Shown here one piece after another: positions 49,189-58,193 of a stretch of DNA of 64,000 bases. The stretch is from contig NZ_FOIK01000007.1 of NCBI RefSeq assembly GCF_900111565.1, positions 65,939 to 129,938 of the forward strand, read 5' to 3'. The DNA is from Paenibacillus sp. NFR01. Its GTDB lineage: Bacteria; Bacillota; Bacilli; Paenibacillales; Paenibacillaceae. The first letter of the stretch is position 1. Each line of letters opens with the position of its first letter. The notes under the pieces are model-generated. The model searched no databases. It saw only the letters and a program-made list of their open reading frames with translations, and was not told where the DNA came from. The position numbers were made by a program, and so were the translations under genes.

Positions 49189-52100
49189 ATGACTTTACCC
49201 TATATTTACTCTTTAGTATTTTTTATTGCGTTTGCTATTTATTTTACGCTGGGGATGTATACCATTTCCCTCAACTCGAAGAGCGTACTGAACAGGCTGT
49301 ATTTGGCGGCCTGTTTGGCATTGTCCATATGGGCCTTCTGCTTCTCCCTCGCCAATTCGGCGCCGGATTATGCGACGGCGCTATTCTGGCGCAGGCTCTC
49401 TTCCGTCGGATGGGGGACCGTATACAGCTTTCTGCTGAATTTTTATCTCCTCCTGACGGAGAAACACCGGATTCTGAAGAAAAAATGGCTGTATGCGCTG
49501 CTGTACCTGCCGGCGCTAGTGAACGTTATTGCTTTTGGATTAAGCGAAACGGCTAAGACGCAGTACAAGCTCGCGGAGACGAGCGTGGGCTGGGTGAATA
49601 TTTCGGCGAACACCTGGGGTGATGTATTTTTCGACCTGTATTACGTGCTGTTCTCCCTTATCGGATTGATGCTGCTCTTTCGTTGGGGAAGAGGGACGAA
49701 GGACCCGATTAAGAAGAAGCAAGCGTATCTTTTTCTGGGCTCCTATATTGTCACCGTGGTCCTGGGTACCCTGACCGATATGATTGTAAATACATACACT
49801 TCCTATACGCTGCCCCAGCTGGCCCCTGTATTTGTCCTGCTGCCGACCACCGCTATTTTTTATGCGATCAAACGTTATGGGCTGATGGGCCAGGGAAAAA
49901 GCGACCGGGTAGAGCCCGGCAGGATCCTCAGTGAAGTGAACATGGAACGGTTCATCAAAATCATGTCCTTCGTGTATGTGATTGGCGGACTGCTCAATTT
50001 TACGGCCCAGTATTTTTTCAATCAGCATCCGCCCCAACTCCAGGAGATTTTAGTCTTCAGCGCCTACTTTTTTGCGATCGGCATTTTATTGACGCTGATT
50101 AATGTTCTCCCGATCAAGACGGACTATAAAGAGGTTATTTTCATTCTTCTGATGCTGGTGACGATCCTTTTGATCGCGGTTAACTTTGTCGAAACGGCAA
50201 GTATTACGGTATGGGCAGCACCTTTTATCGTGATCATGTTATCCGTTCTTTTCAACAAACGGCTGATGATTTTCTGGATCGGGTTCTCCATCCTGGCTGC
50301 GCAAATCCATATCTGGGCAAGAATGCCGCGGGCGATCGTTCAGGTCGACGGCTCGGATTATCTCGCGCGGATCGGCATTTTAAGCATTACGCTGGGGCTG
50401 GCCCATTTCGTCAACCGGGTCTATGTGGAGCGTCTTGAAGAGAATGAAGCCCAAATCCGGTTTCAGAAGCTGGTCTCTCAGATTTCCGGCGAATTCGTCA
50501 AGGTTAGCGAAGCCGATCTGGATGAGAAGATATATGAATTGTTAGCGTTAAGCGGCAAGCATTTTCAAGTGGACCGGACGTTCTTCATAAGCCTGGCGGA
50601 TGAGCAAAAGATTTATGAATGGTGCAACGAAGGCGTCGAGCCCGAAGCGGACCATATCCCGAAGCTGACCGGCGAGGCCTTCCCGTGGTGGATGAGCGAA
50701 ACCTTGAAGTGGAACCTGGTTCATGTTACAGACGTGGAAACGCTACCTATGGAAGCACAGGCAGAAAAAGAGATGTTTTTCGCGCACAAGATGAGATCGT
50801 TGATCTCCATTCCCGTGAAGAATAAAGGCCGAACGCTGGGTTACTTATTCTTTGCATCCGTGAAGAAGGCAAGGACCTTTAGGGGGAACCATCAGGAGCT
50901 GCTGCGGATTCTCGCCAATCTACTGTCCGATGCGCTGGTGAAGGTCGAAGCCGAGAAAGAAATCAGGTACATGGCGTATTACGATGCATTGACCGGGTCT
51001 CCCAATAACACCTTGTTTAAGAATCAGCTGGAGCAGACGATACAGTCCGCTAAGGGAACGGGGCGTTTCATAGGCGTTCTGTTCATTGATCTGGATTCTT
51101 TCAAAATCGTGAATGACACGTTAGGCCACCTTGGCGGAGATGAGATGCTGAAGCAGGTGACCCGCCGGTTATCCGGGTGTCTGCGGCCGCAGGATATGGT
51201 TTCGCGTTTTGGCGGGGATGAATTTCTGATCAATATTGCCGGTGTGGACCGGGTTGAAGACATTAGGGAGATCGCGGATACAATCAAAAAGGCGATTGCG
51301 CAGCCGGTCATGATCAAGGATCATGAATTTTTCATTACAGCCAGTGCGGGAATTGCCGTATATCCTGCAGATGGCGAAACGACGGAAGAACTGATTAAGC
51401 ATGCCGATTTGGCCATGTACGCTTCGAAAGAAAAGGGGAAAAATCAGTTCACCTTCTGCTCCTCGGGCATGAAAGAGAAAGTGCTGCAAAAATCGCAGCT
51501 GACCAAAAGTCTGTACCGGGCGCTGGAACGGAAGGAATTTATCCTCTATTACCAGCCACAGGTGAACGTTCAAACCCGGGAGATCGTGGGTCTTGAAGCG
51601 TTGGTCCGCTGGAATAACCCGGATTTGGGCATGGTGTCGCCTGCTGCCTTTATTCCTTTGGCAGAGCAAACCGGACTGATCCTCCCGATTGGAGAGTGGG
51701 TGCTGGAGACTGCATGCCGGCAGAACAAGCTGTGGCAGGAGATGGGCCTGCCGCCTGTACGTATGGCCGTGAACCTCTCCGTCATGCAGTTCCAGGACCG
51801 GAACCTGCTGGGCATGGTGGACCGGGCCTTGCAAGAAACCGGTCTGGAATCGAAATACCTGGAGCTGGAGGTCACGGAAAGCGCTGCAGCGGCGGATGGC
51901 GAAGATTCCATTATTCAGGTGCTTCATCAATTGAAGGAGCTGGGCGTCTCGCTGTCCATCGATGATTTCGGCTCGGGTTATTCTTCCTTAAGCCGGTTAA
52001 AGACCTTGCCGGTCGACCGGATCAAAATCGACATGCAGTTTGTGCGCGGCATCTCCAAAGGCAATGAAGATGAGGCGATCGCCAAGACGATCATTCAACT

Positions 52101-52266
52101 GGCCAAAAACCTGAAGCTGAACGTAATTGCCGAAGGGGTCGAAACCGAGCCGCAGGTCGAATTTTTCAACCAATACGAATGTGATGAGATTCAAGGGTAT
52201 TTCTTCTATAAACCGATGCCGGCGTCAGAGATTGAGCGGGTTTTGCTGGGCCGGTTAGCGGTATAG
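49189..52266 (+). CDS. Membrane GGDEF-EAL cyclic-di-GMP enzyme with 7TM and GAF domains
   Basis: A 1025-residue c-di-GMP regulator. The N-terminal seven helices (about 5-230) resemble the 7TM sensor of histidine kinases. A second hydrophobic set (about 258-405) is followed by a GAF-like domain (about 420-590), GGDEF with an intact GGDEF signature (675-679), and EAL with intact EAL (803-805), DDFGSGYSS and NVIAEGVET. Both catalytic domains keep their signature residues, so either synthesis or hydrolysis is possible; in such tandem proteins one usually dominates. GGAGGG precedes ATG 49189. It has its own terminator and no evident operon partner. Confidence 0.93.
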   Translation: MTLPYIYSLVFFIAFAIYFTLGMYTISLNSKSVLNRLYLAACLALSIWAFCFSLANSAPDYATALFWRRLSSVGWGTVYSFLLNFYLLLTEKHRILKKKWLYALLYLPALVNVIAFGLSETAKTQYKLAETSVGWVNISANTWGDVFFDLYYVLFSLIGLMLLFRWGRGTKDPIKKKQAYLFLGSYIVTVVLGTLTDMIVNTYTSYTLPQLAPVFVLLPTTAIFYAIKRYGLMGQGKSDRVEPGRILSEVNMERFIKIMSFVYVIGGLLNFTAQYFFNQHPPQLQEILVFSAYFFAIGILLTLINVLPIKTDYKEVIFILLMLVTILLIAVNFVETASITVWAAPFIVIMLSVLFNKRLMIFWIGFSILAAQIHIWARMPRAIVQVDGSDYLARIGILSITLGLAHFVNRVYVERLEENEAQIRFQKLVSQISGEFVKVSEADLDEKIYELLALSGKHFQVDRTFFISLADEQKIYEWCNEGVEPEADHIPKLTGEAFPWWMSETLKWNLVHVTDVETLPMEAQAEKEMFFAHKMRSLISIPVKNKGRTLGYLFFASVKKARTFRGNHQELLRILANLLSDALVKVEAEKEIRYMAYYDALTGSPNNTLFKNQLEQTIQSAKGTGRFIGVLFIDLDSFKIVNDTLGHLGGDEMLKQVTRRLSGCLRPQDMVSRFGGDEFLINIAGVDRVEDIREIADTIKKAIAQPVMIKDHEFFITASAGIAVYPADGETTEELIKHADLAMYASKEKGKNQFTFCSSGMKEKVLQKSQLTKSLYRALERKEFILYYQPQVNVQTREIVGLEALVRWNNPDLGMVSPAAFIPLAEQTGLILPIGEWVLETACRQNKLWQEMGLPPVRMAVNLSVMQFQDRNLLGMVDRALQETGLESKYLELEVTESAAAADGEDSIIQVLHQLKELGVSLSIDDFGSGYSSLSRLKTLPVDRIKIDMQFVRGISKGNEDEAIAKTIIQLAKNLKLNVIAEGVETEPQVEFFNQYECDEIQGYFFYKPMPASEIERVLLGRLAV

Positions 52267-52272
52267 GATAGC

Positions 52273-52320
52273 CAAACGCCATGGGAAGTCGAAGCTGACG
52301 CCTGTGGCGTTTTTGTTTGG
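52273..52320 (+). terminator. Intrinsic terminator of the GGDEF-EAL gene
   Basis: AAACGCCA pairs with TGGCGTTT around a 23-nt loop and runs into TTTTTGTTTGG. Confidence 0.65.
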
Positions 52321-52348
52321 GCAGCGAATCAAGGGCTTGAGGGGGAAC

Positions 52349-52366
52349 TTTAAGGTTGGTTTAAGG
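52349..52366 (+). promoter_or_regulatory. Direct repeat TTTAAGG-N4-TTTAAGG
   Basis: Two identical heptamers 11 bp apart, 66 nt before the lipoprotein start. Repeats on one helix face at this spacing are typical of OmpR-family response regulator sites. A looser pair of TTAAG elements occurs upstream of 62724. Confidence 0.55.
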
Positions 52367-52431
52367 GAGCGGCCTTATCCTTCAGATATCAAGTAGTGAC
52401 TACCGTACCCATACGAGGAGGACATACATTT

Positions 52432-53682
52432 ATGAATAGCAAAAAAATGAAAAACGTAAGCGCCATGGCAGCGGCGATGCTGCTCAGCCTGGCGGTTGCA
52501 GGCTGCTCCCAATCGCAGGACGGCAACGCTAATGCAGCAACGAATCAGACGAGCTCCCAAGCTGCAAATACGCAAGCAGACAGTACGCAGAACTCAACGA
52601 CGCAAAGCACAGGCACGACAAGTTCGGGGACGAGCGGAGCTTCCGCGCTGGATACCGCGGAGATGTTCAGTGACCGGGATCTGGAGCAGTCGGCGGACCT
52701 GTCTTCGGCAACGGCCATCGGGCTGGTCAGCGGCAAGGATGTGACTCTAAGCGCGGAAGGCGTCTACGTACTGAGCGGCGAAGCGGACCATGTGACGGTT
52801 ACGGTTGAAGCGCCGGAGGATGCCAAGGTGCAGATCGTTCTGGATGGCGCGAGCATTACGAACGAAGATGCACCGGCGATATATGTGAAGTCGGCAGATA
52901 AGGTTTTTGTGACTTCGGCGGACGGTCAGAACCATCTGGAGGTTACGGGAAATTATGCCGCAGGTGGAGAGACGAATGTGGATGCGGTGATTTTCTCTAA
53001 AGCGGATTTGACGTTGAACGGAACCGGAACGCTGGATATTGTCTCCGCTCAAGGCAATGGCATCTCGTCCAAGGATGATCTTAAAGTTACAGGCGGCACA
53101 TATACCATTCAGTCTTCCGCAGATGCCATGGAGGCCAACGATTCCATACGGGTCTATGACGGAACGATTACGATCGATACCGGCAAGGACGGCCTGCACA
53201 GCGAGAACGTAGACGATGCTTCTCTAGGGTACATTTTCATTCAGAATGGCACTCTGAACATCACGGCGGCGGATGACGCCATTCGCGGCAACAGCATCGT
53301 TCAAATCGACGGCGGCACTATTGATATCAAGGACTCCGAGGAAGGTATCGAGGCCACAACGATCCAAATTAATGACGGTCAAATCACGTTGTATGCAAAG
53401 AATGACGGCATCAATGCCTCGCCTAAAATCGACGCAACTCCGGTCATTGAGGTCAACGGCGGGACGATTTCGGTGAGCATGGGCAGCGGCGACACGGATG
53501 CCTTCGATGCCAACGGGAATATCGCGATCAACGGCGGAACGATTAACGTCGAAGCCACTTCGGCTTTTGACGCGGACGGAACGGCTCAATTAAACGGCGG
53601 CACGGTGACGGTCAACGGCGAGCAGATCACGGAGATTACGGTCTCGCGCGGCGGAGGCGGAGGGAGAGGCAAGCGGTTTTGA
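52432..53682 (+). CDS. Cthe_2159-like carbohydrate-binding lipoprotein
   Basis: A 416-residue surface lipoprotein. The lipobox LAVAGC gives Cys25, followed by a Ser/Thr/Asn/Gln-rich spacer to about residue 75. The rest is a right-handed beta-helix with many short repeats (LNGTGTLDI, GGTYTIQSSADAME, GGTIDIKDSEEGIE, GGTINVEATSAFDADG) rich in Asp and Gly. This matches the Cthe_2159 family, whose founding member binds acidic polysaccharide and calcium. The C-terminus is Gly/Arg-rich (RGGGGGRGKRF). GAGGAGG lies upstream of ATG 52432. Related genes often sit with VTC polyphosphate polymerase genes and OmpR-type two-component systems; those are not in this window. Confidence 0.85.
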   Translation: MNSKKMKNVSAMAAAMLLSLAVAGCSQSQDGNANAATNQTSSQAANTQADSTQNSTTQSTGTTSSGTSGASALDTAEMFSDRDLEQSADLSSATAIGLVSGKDVTLSAEGVYVLSGEADHVTVTVEAPEDAKVQIVLDGASITNEDAPAIYVKSADKVFVTSADGQNHLEVTGNYAAGGETNVDAVIFSKADLTLNGTGTLDIVSAQGNGISSKDDLKVTGGTYTIQSSADAMEANDSIRVYDGTITIDTGKDGLHSENVDDASLGYIFIQNGTLNITAADDAIRGNSIVQIDGGTIDIKDSEEGIEATTIQINDGQITLYAKNDGINASPKIDATPVIEVNGGTISVSMGSGDTDAFDANGNIAINGGTINVEATSAFDADGTAQLNGGTVTVNGEQITEITVSRGGGGGRGKRF

Positions 53683-53713
53683 GGATGGACAATAGGCTTG
53701 GCGGTTGAAGAAT

Positions 53714-53746
53714 AAAAAGCTCATGCTATCACAGCGTGAGCTTTTT
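53714..53746. terminator. Bidirectional intrinsic terminator
   Basis: AAAAAGCTCA and TGAGCTTTTT around a 13-nt loop, between the convergent lipoprotein and SDR genes. Confidence 0.85.
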
Positions 53747-53756
53747 CGCGTTGGAT

Positions 53757-54668
53757 TTATCTGTACCCTTCAGCGTTGGCCGGTTTGCCGGCATCCGCAA
53801 CCTCAACCAAATAACGCCAGGAGTCCGGCTGCGAACCGTCGATATCCGTGAACCCGTACTCCTGCGCAAGTTGACCGCTTGAGAGGGATTGCCCGTTCCA
53901 GCGGGCTAGCCCGGGGTCTTGGGCAAGCGCAGCAACGGCCCGGCCCACATAACGGGGGGATTCCGAGATGCAGAAGTGAGGTTCCTGGGCTACGGCATCT
54001 TGCCAATGGTCTTCCTGTACTCCGTAATGCTCCAGCATCATTTCCGAACGAAGCCAGCCTGGCGTGAGCGCCACTGCGGTACAGCCATAAGGCTGAACCT
54101 CCTGGGCAAGCGCCCAGGCCATGCGGTTAATGGAGGTTTTTGCCTGATCATAAAACATGGAGACTCTATAATTTGTACGGTTATATTCAGCGGTCCCATC
54201 CGTCATCTCGACGATCAAGCCGTGTTTATTCTTGATCAGAAGCGGGAGCGCAAAATGGTTGGTAATCAGATGCGTATCGACGGCGAGCCGCAGCATCCGC
54301 AGCCCTTTTTCAAGGGAATGTTCCCATACGGGGATGTTCCATTCAATGAGTTTTTCGGCTCCCCATATATCGTTTACGAGAATATCCAGCCGGCCTTGCT
54401 CTTGCTCGATACGGCTCACCAATTTCTGCACCTGAACAGGGTCCAGATGATCAACTTGAACAGGGATTCCACGGCCGCCGGCCTTCGTGACGAGCTCGGC
54501 CGTTTCTTCAATCGTTTCCGGACGATCGTATTCGGAACGCTCCGCCCGGGTCGTTCTTCCGGTCACATACACCGTCGCGCCTGCTGCGCCTAACTCGGCG
54601 GCAATCCCCCGGCCTGCTCCTCTTGTCGCCCCGGCGACCAGAGCGATTTTTCCATGTAAAGAAGTCAT
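53757..54668 (-). CDS. SDR-family oxidoreductase
   Basis: A 303-residue short-chain dehydrogenase. The NAD(P)-binding TGxxxGxG equivalent is AGATRGAGRGI near residue 10, followed by GRTTR, which suits NADPH. The catalytic YxxxK is YDQAK near residue 182. The Ser position reads Thr in EMTDGT. A long loop with EYDRPETIEETAELV marks a recognisable SDR subgroup of unknown substrate. AAGGAGG 8 nt upstream selects ATG 54668 over the in-frame ATG at 54722. No partner gene suggests a pathway. Confidence 0.88.
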   Translation of the reverse strand: MTSLHGKIALVAGATRGAGRGIAAELGAAGATVYVTGRTTRAERSEYDRPETIEETAELVTKAGGRGIPVQVDHLDPVQVQKLVSRIEQEQGRLDILVNDIWGAEKLIEWNIPVWEHSLEKGLRMLRLAVDTHLITNHFALPLLIKNKHGLIVEMTDGTAEYNRTNYRVSMFYDQAKTSINRMAWALAQEVQPYGCTAVALTPGWLRSEMMLEHYGVQEDHWQDAVAQEPHFCISESPRYVGRAVAALAQDPGLARWNGQSLSSGQLAQEYGFTDIDGSQPDSWRYLVEVADAGKPANAEGYR

Positions 54669-54848
54669 ATCGTCTTCCTCCTTTGGTATGCATAACTTCA
54701 TGATAGAGGGTAATGACGTCATCTGTTGTCATATATGAACAGGAGTTGGCTGAATGTCACAAGCTCTAAACTAGATCGAAAGTTGTAAGCAAGTTATACA
54801 AAAAAAGGTCTATAAAAAGTCCAGATGTAATAATAGGGGTGACGGCAT

Positions 54849-54965
54849 AAAGCGGCGGTTGATGCAGCTGGATTGGCCATATCGGAGAGAATGCAGGCGC
54901 AGATTCGCGGATTATCCCAAGCGAAACGAAATATAGAAAATGGGATATCGCTAACAGCGGATGTG
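54849..54965 (+). pseudogene. Flagellin gene remnant
   Basis: Translation from 54852 reads AAVDAAGLAISERMQAQIRG, then LSQAKRNIENGISLTA. This is the conserved N-terminal D0/D1 segment of flagellin (usually DDAAGLAISEKM followed by QIRGL and NGISL). Upstream, weaker traces such as LDRKL-stop-ASY around 54770-54800 may be the remains of the EKLSSGY segment. Downstream the similarity ends after VRTAEL and stops appear. No start codon or full-length frame survives and no other flagellar gene is nearby. It is a relic of a duplicated or transferred flagellin. Confidence 0.75.
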
Positions 54966-55207
54966 CGGACCGCTGAGCTTAATTATGGATGGAGTGGACT
55001 TTTCGGCGATCCATGGGGCTGAAGTAGCCATTGAAGCATGAATTATAAACGCAGGACGTTTATTGGAAGGCACGGATGACTCATCCATGCTTATCGGTCA
55101 TCCATATCCAGGAAGGAAATTGAAGGGTTTTGGTTTTGTTTGCCGAATAGTTCATAGGATCTATACCCGTAATAGTAGAATTCGCTTCAATATAATCAAT
55201 AAAAAGT
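54966..55207. other. Non-coding, AT-rich gap
   Basis: About 240 nt between the flagellin remnant and the next ribosome binding site. It contains no frame I can support and no clear promoter or hairpin; it may be further degraded flagellin or insertion debris. Confidence 0.4.
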
Positions 55208-55223
55208 AGAGGATGAATATGAT

Positions 55224-56390
55224 TTGGAAACAATATTAATAATGGAATTGAAAGGGTTCGAGAGGATTACAACTGAGCTGGCACAACGTATGGATGCTGT
55301 TCAAATGTCAGTAGAACAAATTAGATCGACTGCCATCCAACGTGTAAATGAAGTAATTGCTCAAGTATCCGAGCAGCTATGTTTCCCCCAAGAGCAAACA
55401 CTTATCGGCGGAGATACATGGTACTTTATATTCAATGATTTTCCTGAGGGGATTAATTTTGGATGCGGGTTGCTATATAGAATGTATAACTTAATCATTG
55501 ATCATTCCATTTTTTATATCAAACCTAGCCTGGCTATAAATATTGGAAAAGCTAAATTTGATGGTTCAAAATTCTTAGATAACGACTCGATTACTGCTTA
55601 CCGTAAAGCTGATAAAGGTGAGCCGTTTACCTTTTATGCTATAGGCGCAGCTATTAATGAATCTAGAAGGTTGGGTAACATTGTGCTTGAGCCGATCGAT
55701 GAAGATTCCATGTCTATAAATTGGCTTCAATTTGGTGAAATTCTGAATAGAAGTGGACAATTTAATTTTGGAAGCATAAATATACCCCATATTCTATTGA
55801 ATAATGAGGTTCAATATTTCCGTTCGACAAGTGAAAGTGTGAGGAGTTTTATTCAACTTCAAGAACGTTCTACAACGATTTCTGCCTTTGGAGGCGCGGT
55901 ACCATATGATATTGACTTTTACTACGAGTATTTAAAGAGTATGAAGAAATTAATAGAGTCGCAAAAGTGCAAATGCAGTATAATCACATATATCAATTCT
56001 GGGTTGAATATAAAATACTCCTATTTTTGGTTGAAATGGTGTCTTTATTTTGCACGGAGATATCCGCAATTTTTTACTATTGCGGCATATGAAATATCAG
56101 GGATATCAGCTAAACCGATTTCTTTCCATATTTACGATAAATCATTGACACATATTGGGCTCCGTGAATATTCACTACATAAGAACCAGTCCATTATGTC
56201 TGCCTCCATTCTTTTAAAAAATGAAAAAATCGCTGATCGATTTTATAGTGAATTTCAAGAGAATTTCCGTAGTATAAGTGTGAATAATTGCGATGATATG
56301 CTTGAAAATTTGAAAAAGTCCATTACTGAAAAAGACTTGTCGGAAGCAGAATATGCATTTGATAAACTATTGAATGAAAAGGAGTTTTAA
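55224..56390 (+). CDS. Class III nucleotidyl-cyclase-like protein of unknown function
   Basis: A 388-residue protein from an AT-rich island. The first 160 residues follow the class III cyclase homology domain: IMELKGFERIT (usual DxxGFT; Glu8 stands for the first metal Asp), IGGDTWYFIF with Asp64 as second metal ligand, SLAINIGKAKF for the IHxG strand, and YAIGAAINESRRLG for the GDAVNxAxRL helix (Asn145, Arg148/149). The C-terminal half (about 215-388) is a separate alpha/beta region I do not recognise. Its start is TTG 55224 behind AGAGGATG. The methyltransferase gene starts 1 nt after its stop, so they form one unit. It may make a cyclic or other nucleotide signal, or merely bind nucleotide, given the Glu substitution. 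Function is unproven. Confidence 0.6.
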   Translation: METILIMELKGFERITTELAQRMDAVQMSVEQIRSTAIQRVNEVIAQVSEQLCFPQEQTLIGGDTWYFIFNDFPEGINFGCGLLYRMYNLIIDHSIFYIKPSLAINIGKAKFDGSKFLDNDSITAYRKADKGEPFTFYAIGAAINESRRLGNIVLEPIDEDSMSINWLQFGEILNRSGQFNFGSINIPHILLNNEVQYFRSTSESVRSFIQLQERSTTISAFGGAVPYDIDFYYEYLKSMKKLIESQKCKCSIITYINSGLNIKYSYFWLKWCLYFARRYPQFFTIAAYEISGISAKPISFHIYDKSLTHIGLREYSLHKNQSIMSASILLKNEKIADRFYSEFQENFRSISVNNCDDMLENLKKSITEKDLSEAEYAFDKLLNEKEF

Positions 56391-56391
56391 G

Positions 56392-57411
56392 GTGGACTTT
56401 GCTCAAAAGGAAAACGAGATTAATCAGCTACTAAAGTCTGTTATGGAACTTAATATAATCTATCTTGGAATCATTCATGGATTTTTTACTATAATTGATC
56501 GAAGTAGTAACCAAATTACATATAATACATTGGCGTCTGCCGCTGCACTTGACCCCGAATATGTTAAACGTTGGTTGGATGCTTCAGTTGCTTTCGGATT
56601 AATAGATGTACATAAAGATGGTTTAATTTCGTTGAACGAAAGAGGAACGGCTTATATAGATAATGGGAATAATGGTTTCATAGCTCAAATTCTTCAGGCG
56701 GTATATAGCACTCTGATAAGTGATCAAGCGGTTAACCTGTTCCAATCAGGGGATCGTCCAGGATATTCTATAGTAAACAACTTTCCTAACCTAAGGCCAT
56801 GGTATGGATATATTTTTGAATCACTATATTTGAGCGTTATGAAAAAAGAAATATTGACGCATCCATCTGTTCAAAGACATATCAGTAATACTGCAGGAGA
56901 TATTATAGATTATGGTTGTGGTAATGGTTGGCTGCTTCGAACGTTTGGAGACTATTATCCTCAAAAATCATTTTTAGGACTAGATGGTGATCCGCAGATT
57001 ATTGATAAGGCTATACAACTTACAGCAGATAATGGATTAAGCAAAAACGTTTCTTTCAGAGTTCAGGATTTTTCTCAACCCTTCTCACAGCCTGTTGGCG
57101 GAGTTATTATTAATCGGTCTTTGCATCATTTTGGTGATAGCCGTCTGCGTATTTTGAAAGAAATGATAAGCAATCTTTCTTCCGATGGCTTTTTAATGAT
57201 ATGGGATTTTAATTGGACCAATAACATGAATGAATTGAGGAATGAAGGTAACGAAGATTTGAGCTTCTTACAAATAATAGAACATATCCAAGGCAACTCT
57301 TTTTTGGAATTGGAGACTATAATTAAAGAACTTTCATTATTACAATGTTCTACCGAATATTTCTTTGTTAATAGAAATAGAGATTATGTTATCTTAGCAT
57401 CAAAACAGTAA
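56392..57411 (+). CDS. Class I SAM-dependent methyltransferase with N-terminal winged helix
   Basis: A 339-residue methyltransferase. I chose GTG 56392, 7 nt behind AAAAGGAG; the in-frame ATG 56374 would overlap the upstream gene. The N-terminal 90 residues look like the winged-helix dimerisation domain of small-molecule O-methyltransferases (TYNTLASAAALDPEYVKRWLD). The Rossmann core has motif I IIDYGCGNGW (Asp173-Gly179), an acidic residue after strand 2 in FLGLDGD, the RVQDF strand and INRSLHHFG. There is no nucleic-acid target-recognition domain, so a small molecule or protein substrate is likelier than DNA. It is translationally adjacent to the cyclase-like gene and shares its AT-rich composition, so the two probably arrived together. 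Confidence 0.8.
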   Translation: MDFAQKENEINQLLKSVMELNIIYLGIIHGFFTIIDRSSNQITYNTLASAAALDPEYVKRWLDASVAFGLIDVHKDGLISLNERGTAYIDNGNNGFIAQILQAVYSTLISDQAVNLFQSGDRPGYSIVNNFPNLRPWYGYIFESLYLSVMKKEILTHPSVQRHISNTAGDIIDYGCGNGWLLRTFGDYYPQKSFLGLDGDPQIIDKAIQLTADNGLSKNVSFRVQDFSQPFSQPVGGVIINRSLHHFGDSRLRILKEMISNLSSDGFLMIWDFNWTNNMNELRNEGNEDLSFLQIIEHIQGNSFLELETIIKELSLLQCSTEYFFVNRNRDYVILASKQ

Positions 57412-57439
57412 CTCTGAGGTCTCCCAACGAGTGATAACA

Positions 57440-57463
57440 AGTCGCCTCCTGTTTGAGGCGACT
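57440..57463 (+). terminator. Intrinsic terminator of the cyclase-like/methyltransferase unit
   Basis: AGTCGCCTC, loop CTGTTT, GAGGCGACT, then ATTTATATT. It marks the right edge of the AT-rich cassette. Confidence 0.75.
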
Positions 57464-57537
57464 ATTTATATTGTTCTTCGATTTATGCGTATGCGTTTCT
57501 TCCGAACCCAGCCGCGCTTCCGGCGGCAGCTCGCCGA

Positions 57538-58026
57538 TTAATCATAAACATCCCCAAACAACCCCCGCCCCACCACATTTGCGCTCACCGGTGCTTTCCC
57601 GATCTCCCGTGCCCAGACGGACAATTGGCCGATATGGTGAATTTCGTGGGCAATCACATGGCTCAAGACCTCGGCATAGGTGTGGGGCTCCCGTTCGCCT
57701 TCGTCCGTAATGTCGATCATGATGCGGTCGGCCATGCTGTCGTCCCAGCCGTATACGAATGGGGCGAGCTCTGCGTGGCAGCGCTCGGAGAACTCTTTGA
57801 TCTGCTGCACGCCGGCCACGTCGTCAAAGTCAGGGATGTCGATCTCTTTTTCCAGGATGCCGCCGCAGATCCAGCCGTATTCGACTGCAATGATGTGATA
57901 TAACGTGGGAAGAAAGTACCCGATGCCGCCCGTGCGCTTCTTCATCAGTTCTGCCATGCTTACCGTCTCGCACCAGTCCAGCCACTCTTTCCGGACTTGC
58001 CAGTTATACTCAAACAGCTTAATCAT
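57538..58026 (-). CDS. DinB-family protein
   Basis: A 162-residue four-helix DinB/YfiT-like protein. The metal-binding His triad is visible: His in LYHIIAVEYGWI and two in HVIAHEIHHIGQL. Members include mycothiol- or bacillithiol-dependent transferases and many proteins of unknown reaction. AGGAGGCG precedes ATG 58026. It is divergent from the DUF4317 gene. Confidence 0.9.
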   Translation of the reverse strand: MIKLFEYNWQVRKEWLDWCETVSMAELMKKRTGGIGYFLPTLYHIIAVEYGWICGGILEKEIDIPDFDDVAGVQQIKEFSERCHAELAPFVYGWDDSMADRIMIDITDEGEREPHTYAEVLSHVIAHEIHHIGQLSVWAREIGKAPVSANVVGRGLFGDVYD

Positions 58027-58193
58027 CGGTTCGCCTCCTGTAATTTAGAGTAGTTCTCTTACAATAATTCTCAGTGGAAGTCTATGATCCTGCCAATCTG
58101 CGAAAATTTCAAATATATGTATGCTAGCGAAGCGACTTCTTTTTCGTTTATACTGATAAGGCCAATTTTACAGCTGGGAGTGTCGGTATAGTC

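Noticed and set aside
49020..49556. 178-codon frame overlapping the start of the GGDEF-EAL gene
   Set aside because: Out of frame with the 7TM sensor, whose start has GGAGGG; only its first part is hydrophobic, by coincidence of overlap.
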